Positions 1 through 12,960 are shown, counted from the first letter of the stretch. The stretch: 64,000 nucleotides of DNA from Hevea brasiliensis (GCF_030052815.1 NC_079498.1:89696273-89760272), one strand, 5' to 3'. Numbers and translations: made by a program. The notes: generated from the letters alone by a model not told the origin.

Positions 1-1073
1 TCGCTCCTTGCAACTATTCGAACAGGTCATCAATCTGAGGAAGTGGATATTTATTCTTGATGGTCACCTTATTCAGCTGCCTGTAATCAATACATAAGCT
101 TAGGGATCCATCTTTCTTCTTCACAAATAGAACAGGATCACCCCAAGGTGAAGTGCTTAGACGTATGAAACCCTTGTCTAGAAGATCCTGTAGCTGCTCC
201 TTTAGCTCCTTCAATTCTGCTGGTGCCATCCTGCAAGGTGGCATTGATATGGGTTTGTACCAGGCATAATGTTAATGCAAAACTCTATTTCCCTTTCTGG
301 TGGTAACCCTAGAAGCTCCTTAGGAAAGACATCCAGAAATTCTCTGACAACAGAAACATTCTCCATGTCAACACCTTCCATAGATGTATCTCTCACTAAT
401 GCCAAATACCCCAGACATCCATGCCTCAACATCTTTCTAGCACTAATTACCGATACCAAGTTATATGGAGCCACGCTCCTATCACCATTAAAACTGAACT
501 CTTCCACACTAGGTGTATGAAGGACACCTTTTTGTTCCTACAATCTAAAGTGGCATAATGAGTTGTCAACCAATCCATTCCCAAAATTACATCAAAATCC
601 ATTACTGGTAAAGAAACTAAGTCTGTTGGGAGGATCCTTCCATCCACTACCACTAGGCTACCCAGAAAAACCATATCTATGTCTATGTTGTCACTAAGAG
701 GGGTAACTACAGATAAGGGGCATTCTAAAGTTGTAGGGTTTCTACCCAATCTCATGACAAAAATAAGGGAGACAAATGAGTGCGTAGCACCCGAATCTAT
801 TAAAACACAAGCCTCATAGGAATAAACTAGAAGAATTCCTACCATAACTGCATTTGAAGCGTAAGCATCCTGATGGGTCAAGTTGAAAACTCGAGCCTGA
901 CCCCTACCTTGCACTGCAGAACCCTGAAGTTGACTTCTACCTCTTGACCTACCTCTAAATCCACATCCTCCTTGTCCTCGACCCTGATGGCCACTAAGTT
1001 GACTACCCGCCATGCTGGAAGCACTAGGATACAATTGACGAGGGACGTTTACAGCAGAACCCTGTGACCCCAT
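1..1073 (-). pseudogene. gypsy pol fragment: aspartic protease and start of reverse transcriptase (element D)
   Basis: The minus-strand frame 1073-447 encodes a retropepsin: the active-site segment DSGATHSF is present and the conserved DVILGMDWL follows about 85 residues later. It overlaps a second frame (507-211) holding the linker with FPKELLGLPPERE, and then shifts again near 244 into the RT N-terminus ([10 protein letters not shown], then VLFVKKKDG and [10 protein letters not shown]) that runs to base 14. The frame changes mean the polyprotein is broken. RT ends at the window edge before the catalytic YxDD-type motif, so the polymerase core cannot be judged. In the family the protease cleaves the Gag-Pol polyprotein and RT copies the genomic RNA in the cytoplasmic particle. 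Confidence 0.88.
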
Positions 1074-1074
1074 C

Positions 1075-2210
1075 TATGGCTCACTGAACATGGGGCATTC
1101 TCGAGCAAAGTGACCCTGCTGGCCACACTGAAAACATCCTCTTAAACCCATCATACAAGGCCCTGAATGTCCTCTTTCACACTGTGTACAGGGTGCCAAG
1201 GAGGATCCTGAACCAGATCCAGAACTACTATAACCCGAACTGTGACCACTGCTGGATCCATACCCTGGTCTGAATCCTCAAGATCTATGTTTAAAATCAC
1301 CTTTCTTATTGTTTCTAATTCTTCCTATGTAATGACTCTAGCTGCCACTATCCATAGTACTCACGTAGGGAACATCTGAAGAACGCTGTGCTCTATTCTT
1401 TTTTGCACTTTCACTGTCATCTCCTACATAGCTAATTTCAATCTGTCGGGCTTAATCAGCTACTACATCAAACGGCTGATCTGACAACATAGCCAGGTTT
1501 GCATACTTTCTGTCTAATCCCTTCAGGAACCTCTTTACCTTCATGCTCTCCGTAGCCACAGCTGTAGGGGCATACCTACTCAGTTCTAAAAATTTCGAAG
1601 CATATTCATTTACGAGTCTGCCATTCTGCCTTAAGGTCTTAAAGGCCCACTGCTTCTGATCTTTGAAGCTTTCTAGCACAAATCTGCTAATAAACAAATC
1701 CACAAACTGAGTCCAAGATAACTCTTCAATGCAGGGAAGCACATAATCAGACATCCACTGCCTAGGTACGGGTGCCAATACATGCTGCACACATTCTATT
1801 AATCTCCTATCTGATAACTGTAGCTCCACCCCTGCCTATCTACACAAATCTAAAAATCGATAGGCATCATCTGATACATCATAAGTGCCTGGCACTAACT
1901 TCTTAAAGTTTATGATCTGCTTGTAAGGTTCTACTCTTGGTGCTGTGGGCTGCTGCTGTTGTGGAGGGTGGACCATGTACTATGCCATCACGTCAATGGT
2001 CCTCTGCAGACCAGCTAAAGTAGCTGCCATTGGATCCACAGGATCCTGGGCCATGAAAGATTGTTCCTGTACTGCTGGCTGCTGCTCTTCTACTTGAGCA
2101 ACTCTAGGTCTCCTACCCCGTCTCCTTAGGGCAGGTGCCTCATCTTGTGCCGACACTTCATTTGGCACTTCCCATTCTAGCGCTGTGGTAGCTCTTCTAC
2201 TTCTATGCAT
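1075..2210 (-). pseudogene. gypsy gag remnant with zinc knuckle (element D)
   Basis: The start codon at 2210 (minus) follows the PBS by about 220 bases, as expected for gag. The frame reads to a TAG at 1980-1982 and continues in the same frame to about 1452, with the retrotransposon gag core (for example WMSDYVLPCIEELSW and FKTLRQNGRLVNEYASKF). Further frame breaks occur near 1300-1450. Near 1085-1195 there are two cysteine-histidine clusters, the second a classic CCHC knuckle (CFQCGQQGHFAREC), which in the family binds the element RNA during packaging. At least one in-frame stop and frameshifts make it a pseudogene. Confidence 0.85.
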
Positions 2211-2426
2211 TTTTCCTAAAATTCAGCAGCATTAACCCACAAAATCCAAGACAAAAATAATTTACCTATCTATGATTTCATAAACATATACAGGTACACA
2301 AAGCATAAACTAGATACAAGGATGACAAGGCAAGGACGAATATGGACCCTATACTCCGCATGTAACTCCTAACCAGACTCCCTTTTAAAACCTTAGACAC
2401 ATGTTTCCCATGAATCTGGAGCCTAA

Positions 2427-2438
2427 GCTCTGATACCA
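2427..2438 (-). promoter_or_regulatory. Primer-binding site of element D (initiator tRNA-Met)
   Basis: The minus strand reads TGGTATCAGAGC, the complement of the 3' end of plant initiator tRNA-Met, four bases inside the LTR boundary. It is an exact 12-base match. It fixes the element's orientation and the inner LTR edge. Confidence 0.92.
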
Positions 2439-2442
2439 TAAT

Positions 2443-5143
2443 TGTCATGACCTTATCCCATGGGCCAGACTGATACTAGAACCTGGGCTAGCCTAAACTC
2501 CCCGAGGCCCGTGGTAAGCTTAAATATTCCTTAACCCAATCCTAAGGCCCATATTGAGCCCAATTTTAAGAAATTAATCGGATATAGTCCGGCCATAACA
2601 TGGACCATCCAACGGGGAGTTTTTGACTCACCTGACCAGTAAGCACAATATATATAACAATTTGGGGAGCTCAGCTCACCCTCCACATACTCATAACAAT
2701 ACTAATTCAAATGGGAGCTCAGCTCCCTCACTCAACCCAATGATCATCCATGCATACTCATATATCATGCTTACAATTCCAGTTAATACATACATAATAG
2801 ATCCAAATGAATACATCACTAATAATAATAATACATGCGGAGTTCTATAACAGAATAAAAGAACAAAATACAATTAAATGCCGATAGTAGACCTGCGAAG
2901 AAGAGAGCAGGTTAAACTCAATAAAGGACCTCCTGTATCCTGGAAAAATAAGTGAACAGGAGTGAGCGTTCGACTCAGAGAGTAAAATATCGATTTTAAG
3001 TATAATTTCTATAGCTATCTAAAGCTAATGCATCCTAAAGAGTGGAATGCAACACCTTCATAGTTTTCATACAAATCACATCATAAACAACAAAAAGGTA
3101 ATTTGGAGCACTCACACACCCATATAATATTCAAACAGTACATATATGGGAGCTGATCCCCTATACAGCTCTCTTAATTCAACCTCTGCCAGCGAGTACA
3201 TCTCAAGCCAGACTTTCTCTTAATAGACCAAATGCGAGGGCCAACAAGATCATCTCTAGCTGTGCCTCCCCCGACTTATCCATAAAAGGATCGGGTCCCA
3301 GCGATTCAAGCTCCAACCCAGTTTAGCCGTCCTGTCCATATCCAATATCACACACCACACGCACGCCAACACACGCACACTGCTCCAAATTACCATAAAA
3401 CAACATCCATAACATTTCATCAAATAAAGATGCAATATAAAATGTGCCTAGTATTTAACTACATAAATATATATATTTATAAGTGATGCATGGGCATGCC
3501 TGAATATATAATAATATTGAAATTATAATTAAAATTAATATTTTACTCCTAGACGTAAACCGAGGTCACTGTGGTGGTTGGGTGGAGGAGGAAGGCTGTC
3601 TCGACTCACCTGACAATTACATTACAATTATTTAATATAATTGACTCAATACAAGCTTAAAAAGAACCAAAGACAACCTAAGTTGTGCCAAAAATCCGGC
3701 AGAGTTTCTCCTACACCTAGGGCCTACCCAACCTGCAAAGGGCTCAAAATACACTCTTATATCCACAAGTCATACAACCATATCTCAATCACATCACATG
3801 GCCCCTCCTGGGCCCATCCAAACAGTCAACAACCACAATTGAAAAATTATAATTTAGTTCTTACAACTAACCCTTTTTGCAAAAACTACCCAAATGAGCT
3901 CTAAAAATTCTAAAATTTTACCCTGCGGTCCTTAGCAATATTACTAAGCTAATACAAAAGGAATTATAATTTTCTAACTACCCACGAATATTTTATGGAT
4001 TTTTAATCTAAACTAGAAACTAAATAATTAAGGAAACTTAGGGTTTGGGCTTACCTGCGCCAATTCTGATACTGGAATTGTATCCCGGATGTCTGAAAAT
4101 GGTGGGGTAGCCTATAATCTTAATCCGGTTCTGAAGTAGCTTCGGTCGTCTGTCTGTTTGGCCTGAAAATGTAGACTCAATCGATAGTTTTATTTCTGCT
4201 AATCGAATGTACCTATGTGAAGCCCATAACACAAGGGTTAGTACATAATTTTTATGAAATTTATTAAGCTCATTTAATGCCCGAAAAAACACCGCGAAGT
4301 TTCGTGGGACCTACTGAAAAACAATGTGAAAAAATTATGAAATGGGTATTGCTTCAAAGCTCTCGTCGAGGGGAGCACTCCGGTACTCTCGAATTTTTTG
4401 TGGGGTTCATGGTTGGTGAGAAATTTAGCCCAAAAGTCAAAATGGGCTAAAATTTTCTGGGCAAAAATTGAGTAAACCACTCAATGGATTTGGGTGTTCT
4501 TAGTGTCTATGGAAAGCTCTCGAGGTGTAGATGGGTTTTGGGACAAGACCCGGTCCAATCGGTAGCTAGATAAGCCAAATTTTGGCCAAGAAAATGGGAA
4601 ATCACGCGGCGCATTGAAGAAGCTTCGCGCGCGCTTTTTCGTGCATTAGAGAGACGGCCGGCAGTGGAGGAGGTCTTTGGAGGTGTGCTTGTGAGCTAGG
4701 GAGGGAGGGGTGCGGTTGGCCAGTGAGGGGAGTAGGGAGGAGAGAGAAAATGGAGAGGGAAGGGAAGCGAAGGGTGTCGGGCGCGACACGGGAAGGGAGG
4801 AAAAAGAAGAGGGTCTGTCTGACCCAATCTGGTTCGATTCGGCCGATCCGATTCGAAATACCCAAAATTAAATTTTTACTCTGCCTTGGGACCTAAAATG
4901 AGGCCCAAAAATTTTGAAAAATTTTCAGAAAACTCAGAAAAATTTATAGAGTCTAAATATATTTTTAGTTTACCACATGGTCTTAAAATTAATTTGTAAA
5001 AATTAACAAAGTTTATTGATTTTGAAAAATCAAACCCGATTTCTAAAATTCGAAAAATTTCAAATAATTTCTCAAAATTTTAATAAAATAAAATATTAAT
5101 ATTTACCCATAAAATAAGAAATTTAAAAATTAAGGATGTTACA
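2443..5143 (-). repeat. 5' LTR of element D (2.7 kb)
   Basis: On the plus strand it begins TGTCATGACC next to the PBS and ends GGATGTTACA, giving TG...CA termini. It has no coding potential; the short open frames inside it are not conserved. The segment at about 3140-3330 (GGGAGCTGATCCCC and the following blocks) and the edge bases resemble the LTRs of element A and LTR F when reverse complemented, so all belong to one LTR family. A 3' LTR is not in the window, so insertion age cannot be estimated here. Confidence 0.85.
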
Positions 5144-5148
5144 ACCCA

Positions 5149-6470
5149 ATTCTTTAATAATTAAGCAAAACCTACTGAGATGACCCACCTCTGCCTAAAA
5201 GTGATGGCCGACAAGGCTTTGCATAGAGACAATAGAAAAACTTAATCCATTAATGGAGGAGTAAAAGAGATTATAAACTGGAGACAAATCAACTATGGAA
5301 GCATCAAATCTACCCAGAAGCATCAAATATATGGATGCATTGAATCTTGAGCTTGAAGATGCGGAATGAGAGACGCAGATAGAGATGTGTTTAAGGATGG
5401 AGGTTGAAGATGCGAGAGACATGCAGAGTAGAGGGACTTGTCTTCGATGACTTGAGGAGAGAAGAAAAGCAAGTTGAGAAGAGAAGCAGAAGATGAAAGA
5501 GATGGGTTTGAATATATTCAATAATTGAGAAGGTAGGTGGGGATAGGTTAGGGTTACCGAGGAAAATATAAGTGAGAATTAAAGCATAAAAGAGTAATTT
5601 CATTGGTTTTTACTTGCAAACCTTGCAAGTTACAAGGACTTCTAAGAAAATAAATTGAAATTAAGGGATTTTATTGTAACAAATTGAAGTTTGGGGATGG
5701 AAATGAAACAATTCTCTAAATTCAAGGACGATTAATTCAATTTGCCCTGAAAATTACAATGTATTTTTTATATATTTTTACTATAATTTAGTCGTTAACG
5801 TTCGATTATGTCAATAATGGTCCTTTTATCCAAATTTACTATTAATTTCTTCGCCTTCTTTTAAATTTAAACTTCAAGTTTTATTTTATCAACAAAATGT
5901 ATCCCTTCATCTAATTTTACAATTAATTAATTATTTATATATTTAAAATACTAGAAATAATTATATTTAAAAAATATATTTTAAAAAATTATGTAATATA
6001 AACAGTTGCATAATTAAGATTTTAATTATTTCATTATTTAAATAATATAAAAATAATTATATAATATAAATAGTTATATAATTAAAATTTTAATTACTTC
6101 ATTATTTAAATAATATAAAATAATACATTCCAAAAATATTTAAATATTCTTTATCAAATATAATTATTTGTATATAAATATAAGAAAACTTATTAATTAC
6201 AAAATATTAAGCTTTTTTTAACTTTTAAATATTTTTTCAAAAAATTAAAAATAATTATACATAAATAATATATTTCTCTTATTTTTGAAATTTTTTATAT
6301 CATGATCTATAGTTTTTTACAGGAATTAATTTTGCTTATAATGATTTTTTTAATAATAATTATAAAATTTCTTCTAATGTAACCTTTTAATTTTTTTATG
6401 TGATTTGATGTAATTTATTTGGACTATTTACATATACATTAGAAGTTTTAAAGATATTTTATTTAATAAA
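5149..6470. other. AT-rich intergenic DNA without a recognisable gene
   Basis: The stretch 5195-5603 keeps two overlapping open frames on the minus strand (108 and 70 residues), but the proteins are hydrophobic/serine-rich low-complexity and match no family I know. From about 5760 the sequence is strongly AT-rich with no splice-flanked coding potential. I see no RNA gene here. Confidence 0.6.
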
Positions 6471-6730
6471 TACTCCTTCCATCCCAAAAAATAGGCTTAA
6501 TTGTATTTTCACAAAATTTATGAAAATATAGTTAATATAATTAAAGTAATAAATTTTATTTAATATTTTCCTTATATGTTCACTACTCATATTACTTCAT
6601 TAAAAATTAAATAACGATGAATTTTTTTTATTGCATATTAAGTAGGAATATATTAATAAATTAATCAATAAACTGCTATTTCAAAAATAAAAAATGATCT
6701 ATAATTTGGGGTGGATGAAAAAGGAAAGTA
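6471..6730. mobile_element. Stowaway-like (Tc1/mariner) MITE
   Basis: The left end TA-CTCCTTCCATCCCAAAA resembles the Stowaway terminal repeat consensus (CTCCCTCCGTCCCA). About 250 bases on, the inverted version occurs (TTTGGGGTGGATG...GGAAAG) followed by TA. So the element is flanked by the TA dinucleotide that this superfamily duplicates. It is AT-rich and has no coding capacity. The right repeat is imperfect, which keeps confidence moderate. Confidence 0.6.
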
Positions 6731-7005
6731 AACATATTTTTATGTAACAGATAGAGTAATTATGATAGAGTAATTATTTATGTTCTATAAATAATTTATA
6801 TTAATAATAATGTATTTGTATTTAAATAATTATATTTTATAGTGAATTATGAAAAGTAAAATATATTATTTTTTAAATATGTGATATAAAAGAGCATTGT
6901 TTTATAGCCTTTTCTCTGTTTCAAATAACCATAAAAACTATGGGAAGCTGCATTTTTTTGAAATCATCATTAAAACTAATGTGTCTTAATGACGAAAAAT
7001 ATTAA

Positions 7006-8584
7006 CACTACAAAAAAAAAAGAAATTAGCAACTGATTAAATTAGTTATTAATTCATTAAAATTGGTTACTAATTGAATCAGCTGCAGTAAGACTAATTA
7101 CAAATAGCATCCAACTATAAAATAGATTATTAAATTAATTAAATTAAAAAATAAAATTTTTTGTAAAAAAACTATCGGTTGTAGTGACTGATTTAGTAAT
7201 TAAAACATAATCAGTTACGAAAAATTTAGTGTCTTTAATTTTATAATTTTGTAACTATTTTATAAATTACTTGTTATTTACGATTAATTTAGCAATCGAA
7301 AATCAGTTATTAATTCAAAAAATTATAAAAAAATTAAAATTTTCAAATAATAAATAAATTTTTTTAAAAAATTACTAAAATAATAAATTATTAATTAAAA
7401 TTAGTACTAAAAAATTAATAAAAAATATTATAAAAAATTACTAATGATAACTATTACCAAAAATATTAACAAAAAATTAAATATAAATAGATATTTATAA
7501 GACAAACTATTAAAAAAAATTACCATCTATATATATATTATAGCAAAAAAATTACTAAAAATTAATACTATAAATAATTTACTAACAAATAATATATTTG
7601 TATAACAATTTTTATTTTATGCCAAAGAAAAATAAATTAAATAAAAAAAAAGATGAGAAATAAAAAGATAATAAAGAAAATAGATGAGAAAGAAAAATAT
7701 GATGAAGAAGATAAATGAGAAAGAAAAAGATAATGAAGAAAATATGTTAGAAAGGAGAATATAATAAATAAGATGTATGAGAATAAAAAATATGATAAAT
7801 AAAATAAAATAAAAAGAATAAAGAGAAAAAAAAAAGAGTAGTGGGGAAATAAAATGAGAAGTGGCTTATATAAGAGAATTAGCGACCAAATTTAATAATT
7901 AATTATCGGTTGTAAATTTTTTTAAAAAATTAGGTGAGAATTTTTTGGTGGGAAATTTTGTAATCGATTTGCAATTGGTTGCTGTTTTGCAAATCAAAAT
8001 TAAAAAATAAAAGAAAAGGTAGAAATTTTTTAGAGAAAAAAAGCAGTTGTTAATAGAAATCGATTCTAATCAGTTGCTATTAATAACCGATTCGTAAGTC
8101 AGTTGTAAATAAAAAAAATTTTGGATGAAAATTTTTAGGAGAAAAATTTAGCAACTAAATTACAATTGATTGCAACAATCAATTGCTAATAGCAATCAAA
8201 GAATTTGTTGTAAATAACAACTAATTTTATCAATCAATTTTTACAATAGATTCGATTACTGATTTTGGAGTCAATTAAAATAGTTTTTAAATTTAACAAT
8301 CGATTCCTTAAATTAGTTGTTAATCGTATATTTAGTATTTTTTTAATATCAATTAGCAACTGATTTAATAATCAATTATAAAATAATCGCTAATAGCAAT
8401 CGATTATTAAAACGATTGTTAAATTTTTAAAAATTAATTATTTTATTAAAAATAAATAAAATAATATATTAATTATATAATTTAATTTTAATTTGATTAC
8501 AAAAATTGACTATAAAATTAATTATTTTTTGTAATGGCATGATCTTACGAAAATCGACTATTAAATTAATTATTTTTTGCAATG
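7006..8584. mobile_element. CACTA-like non-autonomous DNA transposon
   Basis: It starts CACTACAAAAAAAA, the signature end of plant CACTA (En/Spm) elements, and ends in the near-complement TTTTTTGTAATG at 8536, with a further copy TTTTTTGCAATG ending at 8584. Between these lie many short direct and inverted copies of motifs such as GCAACTGATT, ATCGGTTGTAA and CAATTGCTAAT near both ends, as in CACTA subterminal regions where transposase binds. No transposase frame survives. The expected 3-bp duplication is not matched (TAA on the left, GCA on the right), so the right boundary may be altered; a 48-base tandem duplication lies exactly there. Confidence 0.55.
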
Positions 8585-10259
8585 GCATGATCCGCAACAT
8601 CTAATCATGAGATTTTTAAATTCTATAGACTAACCTCTGTGGTTTTTTTTTTTATTGTTTAAGCATTTATGCGTTTAAAAATTTTAAAAATAAAAGAATT
8701 TAATTGAATTAATTTTTTATTTTATCAATTTTCGTATTTAAATTTTTAAAACAATAAAAATTGTAAATTTTATTAAAATAATCATTTTAAAGCATTAAAT
8801 TCAATATTAAAAGTGATATAATTTTATAAAAATTCATTTCATTTAATAATTTTATGTTATTCCAAACGTTAGTTGTAACATAATGTTTGCATCTTATTAT
8901 TTTATTTAGAAAATTTATTTTAATGTTAATTTGTAATAAAATAAAAAGAAAGGTGAAAGGAAATGGTAAAAGATACAATTATTTAGCAAGTGAGTCCAAA
9001 ACTATCATCCAATCACCACTTTTGTCCTCTTTCTGTGATAATAGCGTCAGCGATGATACTGCCTTCATGATTAAAACTCTTTTGCAGTGAGTCACGATTA
9101 AGGTGACATCGCCAATATCGCCATAATCACAAATACAAGAAAACGCATAGCAAGAAGGCGATTTCATGCCGTTTGAGTACAACAATTTTTTTTTTCTTTT
9201 AACTTTAAAAATCTATATAAGCTAATTTTTTTAAGAATAAAATAATTATTTTGTTCTAGTATTTCACAGAGAATGCAATTTAATATTTATTTTTATATTT
9301 TAAAATCATTTTATAAAATTTTGTTAAAGATAAAATTCAAGTAATGATATTAGATGCAATTGAAATTTATATTACAATTTTAAATAATTATATGCCTATT
9401 AGAATTAAATTAAATTTTTATTTTTAATTGATTATTAATTATTTTTTAAAATCATTCTTCATCAATTAAAAAAAAAAAGAATTGTAATTGACTTAAAAAA
9501 AATATGTACGTGATGGTAAATATAATAATGAGTATGCTCAAATATATTTTCTCAAACATTATGCTAACATTTAAGAAATAACAATAAAAAAACGTTAAAA
9601 CTCTTAATCATTTCCTAATTTGTAATCTTCATTTTTTTTCTTCTCTTACCTTTTTTTAGAGATTTTTATTTTGTTTTTCTAATTGAAATTTTGATAAGTT
9701 AAAAATATGGAGATTTTAATAATCTCTATACCTAGCATTCAAAATAAACAATAAATTCGATTTCAAGTGTTAATAAATAAATTTTTTAATAGCAACTGAT
9801 GTAATTTTATATTTGATAAAAGAAATGTTAAATTTTAAAATAAGTTGGTTAATAGATTATTTTTATTGTTTTTTAAATTATATTAATTTTAATTTTTTAA
9901 TATATCACATAGCAAGTTGGGTAATACAATTTTGGTATGCTTTAATATTCCATGTGACAGTTTTTAAGTATCCTTATTAAGTTAGGTGACTTGTAAATCA
10001 TTTCTTAAATTTCAACTTTCATATATATATATATATATGTTCGTCAATATAGAATGCATACACATAGAGCTTAGGGACAGGACTTGGCTTCTTGATAAAA
10101 TTATAGTAATTTTACCAAAATCTCTCATCTCATATAAGCGCTACGCATACGTACTCCACAACCAATGTGAGATCTTGAAGGGTCAATCCCTGGACACGCT
10201 CACTCTTTCGGGATCCTAAAGTAAATCATCAAATTAAGTTCGATTTGGTGCAGTTCAGG
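8585..10259. other. AT-rich intergenic DNA
   Basis: There is no supported gene. The only less AT-rich patch, about 8985-9180, has short open frames on both strands (67-68 residues) with no recognisable motif. A short TA run sits at about 10021-10038. From roughly 10140 some blocks may already belong to the relic LTR that follows. Confidence 0.55.
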
Positions 10260-10407
10260 ATCTTCGAGAACCATGTACACCCTAACAAATATGGGAATTG
10301 ATCCCCTATATAAGCCAACATGTCTAAAGTCTTCATCGGAAAGCACATCTCAATCCACAATCTCTCAAATCCAATCCTAGTTAGAGAGCTCGACTTAATA
10401 AATTACC

Positions 10408-10469
<62 letters not shown>

Positions 10470-11129
10470 CTATGAGAATGACAACATATAACATGCTGTT
10501 GAAATTATAAGCATAACCAATATCAAACTCATATATCGTAGACTTAGCAAACTCCTTGATTTGGCTAAGAAAAAAGATCTACTTGGATCATCTAAACACA
10601 TATACATGAAGCAAACACCAAGAATAGACCATAAACTTAATAGCAAAAATAAGATGTCTTAAAGTCGTGTCAAAAATCTGACAAATTTTTCTTTATATAG
10701 AGGACCTAACCTTTAGTAAGAAAATGCAATTCTATATTCAAGCAACACACAAATGGCCTTATGCGCCCATAAAACTCCTCACAATGTCTATCTAAGGCCT
10801 GCCAGATCAACCCACTAACTTTCCATCCCACAATCCCAACTCAGTGCATAATTCCTCTAATGTCCAAAAATATTCATTTTAACTTAACTAATACATTTAG
10901 CATTCCTTAGGTCCGTAATATTGTTATCTTAGTGTCCCAATTTAGATTACCAAATTATGTTCACCCAATTGCACAATTTATGTTCACCCAATTGCACAAT
11001 TTAAGCACCAATAGAAACCTAGCTTACTATGCCAAGATATAAACATGGAGTTTAGGTTTCCCTGCATGAATTTTGTTACTTGAGACACGTCTAGGGCACT
11101 CAAAAATATAGAAAATTAATGTTTGTAAT
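10260..11129 (-). repeat. Relic LTR fragment of the A/D family
   Basis: Several blocks match the minus-oriented LTR of element D in the same order: the GGGAATTGATCCCC block (10291) against GGGAGCTGATCCCC (3149), the AAGTCGTGTCAAAAATCTGAC block (10660) against the one near 3685, and the GTTTAGGTTTCCCTGC block (11051) against the one near 4040. The similarity is strongly decayed, and both TG/CA ends and any PBS are missing. It directly abuts the target site of element A and is probably older than A. Confidence 0.6.
10416..10467. repeat. (AT)n microsatellite
   Basis: An uninterrupted AT dinucleotide run lies inside the relic LTR. Confidence 0.95.
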
Positions 11130-11134
11130 ATTGG
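11130..11134. repeat. Target-site duplication of element A, left copy (ATTGG)
   Basis: ATTGG immediately precedes the LTR start TGTAATAACC. The identical ATTGG is at 33937-33941, just after the far LTR end. A perfect 5-bp duplication is the hallmark of LTR-retrotransposon integration and shows that the 22.8 kb between is one element plus later insertions. Confidence 0.9.
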
Positions 11135-11476
11135 TGTAATAACCTGAATTTTTTTTAAAATATAAGATTAACAAATTTTAATAATAATTTAATATTGCTT
11201 TAATATTATTTTAATTAATTTACAACTTCATAATATATTATTACTATTATTTTTATTAAGGTTTTAGTTAAATTTAATTTTTTTTAAATGTGATAAATTA
11301 GATTTGGACTTAGTTGAAGAGAATTTTGGACTTAGTTAGAAAATTTTGAAAATTGAAGGACCTAAATGCAATTTTTATTAAAAGGTTAAAAAAAGAGGTT
11401 ACACTAATGGGATGTCCAGTAGAGAAGGGAAAAACTATTTTAATAAAATAATATATTTGTTTTAAAAGAATTAAAA

Positions 11477-11477
<1 letters not shown>

Positions 11478-11553
<76 letters not shown>
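11478..11553. repeat. (TA)n microsatellite
   Basis: About 38 TA units lie inside the 5' LTR of A. The same position in the 3' LTR (about 18650-18668) has only about nine units, so the tract has changed length since insertion. Confidence 0.95.
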
Positions 11554-11556
<3 letters not shown>

Positions 11557-12889
11557 GTTGTAAAGACCACTGCACTGTAATGGCAGAATTTGACCCTTTA
11601 AAAAAAAAAAAAACTTGAAAACAGAAACACCCTCCCCCCCCCTTCGGTTCTCTCTCCTCTCCCCACCCCTTTCTTCCCTTTTCTTCTTTTTCTTTTCGTC
11701 GACTGCCTCCTCACATTAGCTAGTGACTCCTACATTGACCAATGACATCACCAGCGATAATGGGGGTCTAGAATCCGGCTAGCAGTAGGCGACAGAAAGA
11801 GACAGACAGAGAGAGAGAAGAAGAAAGAGAGAGAAAATGTTAGGCCAAATTTTGGCCTTTCCAGCCTGTGACCGACGACCCCATTTGCTCTAGACGACCC
11901 CTCAAGAGCCTAGCTTCATTTTCTAACTAGCCTCACCATCGGCAGTCGCCAGAATCACACAAAGTAAGGAGAGAGAAAAATGAGTATTTTTAAAGCTTTT
12001 TGGCCACTTTTCCAGTGATTGGACCATTGGATCGGAAATTCGAGACCACCAATGGACTCAGGGCGATGAAACCTTCAAGGTGGGATCGGCCTCGCTTTGA
12101 TCAGATGCTGTTTGAAAAAAGCGATCATCGGACGGTCCAGATCGCTGGGCGAGATTTTTGAACTTTTTTAATTTTGAAGAATTAAAAATAATTTTATGAT
12201 AATTATTAATAATTTTTGGGCTTAATTTAGGTGAGATCGGATTAATGATAGCTCACCAGTGTTGGGACAGCATTTTCGATCAGATCCGGTGGCTCGTCCC
12301 AGAGCGTGGCCAATATTATAGTCGATCCTAGCATTTCAGACTCCCTAGATGCATTCTAAGCATCGGAATTAGCATAGGTAAACCCAAACCCTAAATTTCT
12401 TTAATTACCTAGTATTAGGTTTCGAATAAAAATTCATAAAATATTCATGGGTGATTAGAAAATTATAGTTCATTTTGTAATAATCTTATAACCTTATTAA
12501 AGATCGGGGAACAAGATTTTAGAATTTTTAAAGCTCGTTTGAATGATTTTTGTAGAACATCAATTTTAGGGGCAAAAATGTTGATGAGATTTGGATGTGA
12601 GATTTGTGATTTTAGAAGTGTTATTTAAACTACTTTGTAGATTGGGTAGGTCCTAGGTATATGGGAGATTCTGCCGGACTTTCGGCATGAATTAGGCCGT
12701 CTTTTGCCTCTTTAAAACTTTTGTTTTGAACTAATACTAATAAGTTTATAATATAATTGTTTAAGTAATCAGGGTCAGTCATCCTCCCACCCAGCCACTG
12801 CAATAGTCGTCGATTAAGTAGTGAGTAGATATTGATTTTATTTTTAATTTTAATATTATTATATATTCAAGGTATGCTCATACATTACT

Positions 12890-12910
12890 TATAAATAAAT
12901 AAATAAATAA

Positions 12911-12960
<50 letters not shown>

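Larger units (their letters stand above)
1..5143 (-). mobile_element. Ty3/gypsy LTR retrotransposon D (5' half; cut by window edge)
   Basis: Read on the minus strand, this runs from its 5' LTR (2443-5143) through a primer-binding site, gag, protease and the start of reverse transcriptase, then leaves the window at base 1. The order gag-PR-RT, the PBS matching initiator tRNA-Met and the protein motifs place it in Ty3/gypsy, probably a chromovirus of the Tekay/Del type (inference: integrase and chromodomain are outside the window). The coding part has stops and a frameshift. The five bases after the LTR (5144-5148, ACCCA) are the expected outer target-site duplication; its partner lies outside. 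The LTR end aligns with that of element A, so both are one family. Confidence 0.9.

Noticed and set aside
5195..5603. Two overlapping minus-strand open frames of 108 and 70 residues
   Set aside because: Low-complexity hydrophobic/serine-rich peptides with no known motif; the region shows no exon structure.
11310..11570. Ile/Tyr-repeat open frame
   Set aside because: It is a translation of a (TA)n microsatellite in the LTR of A.
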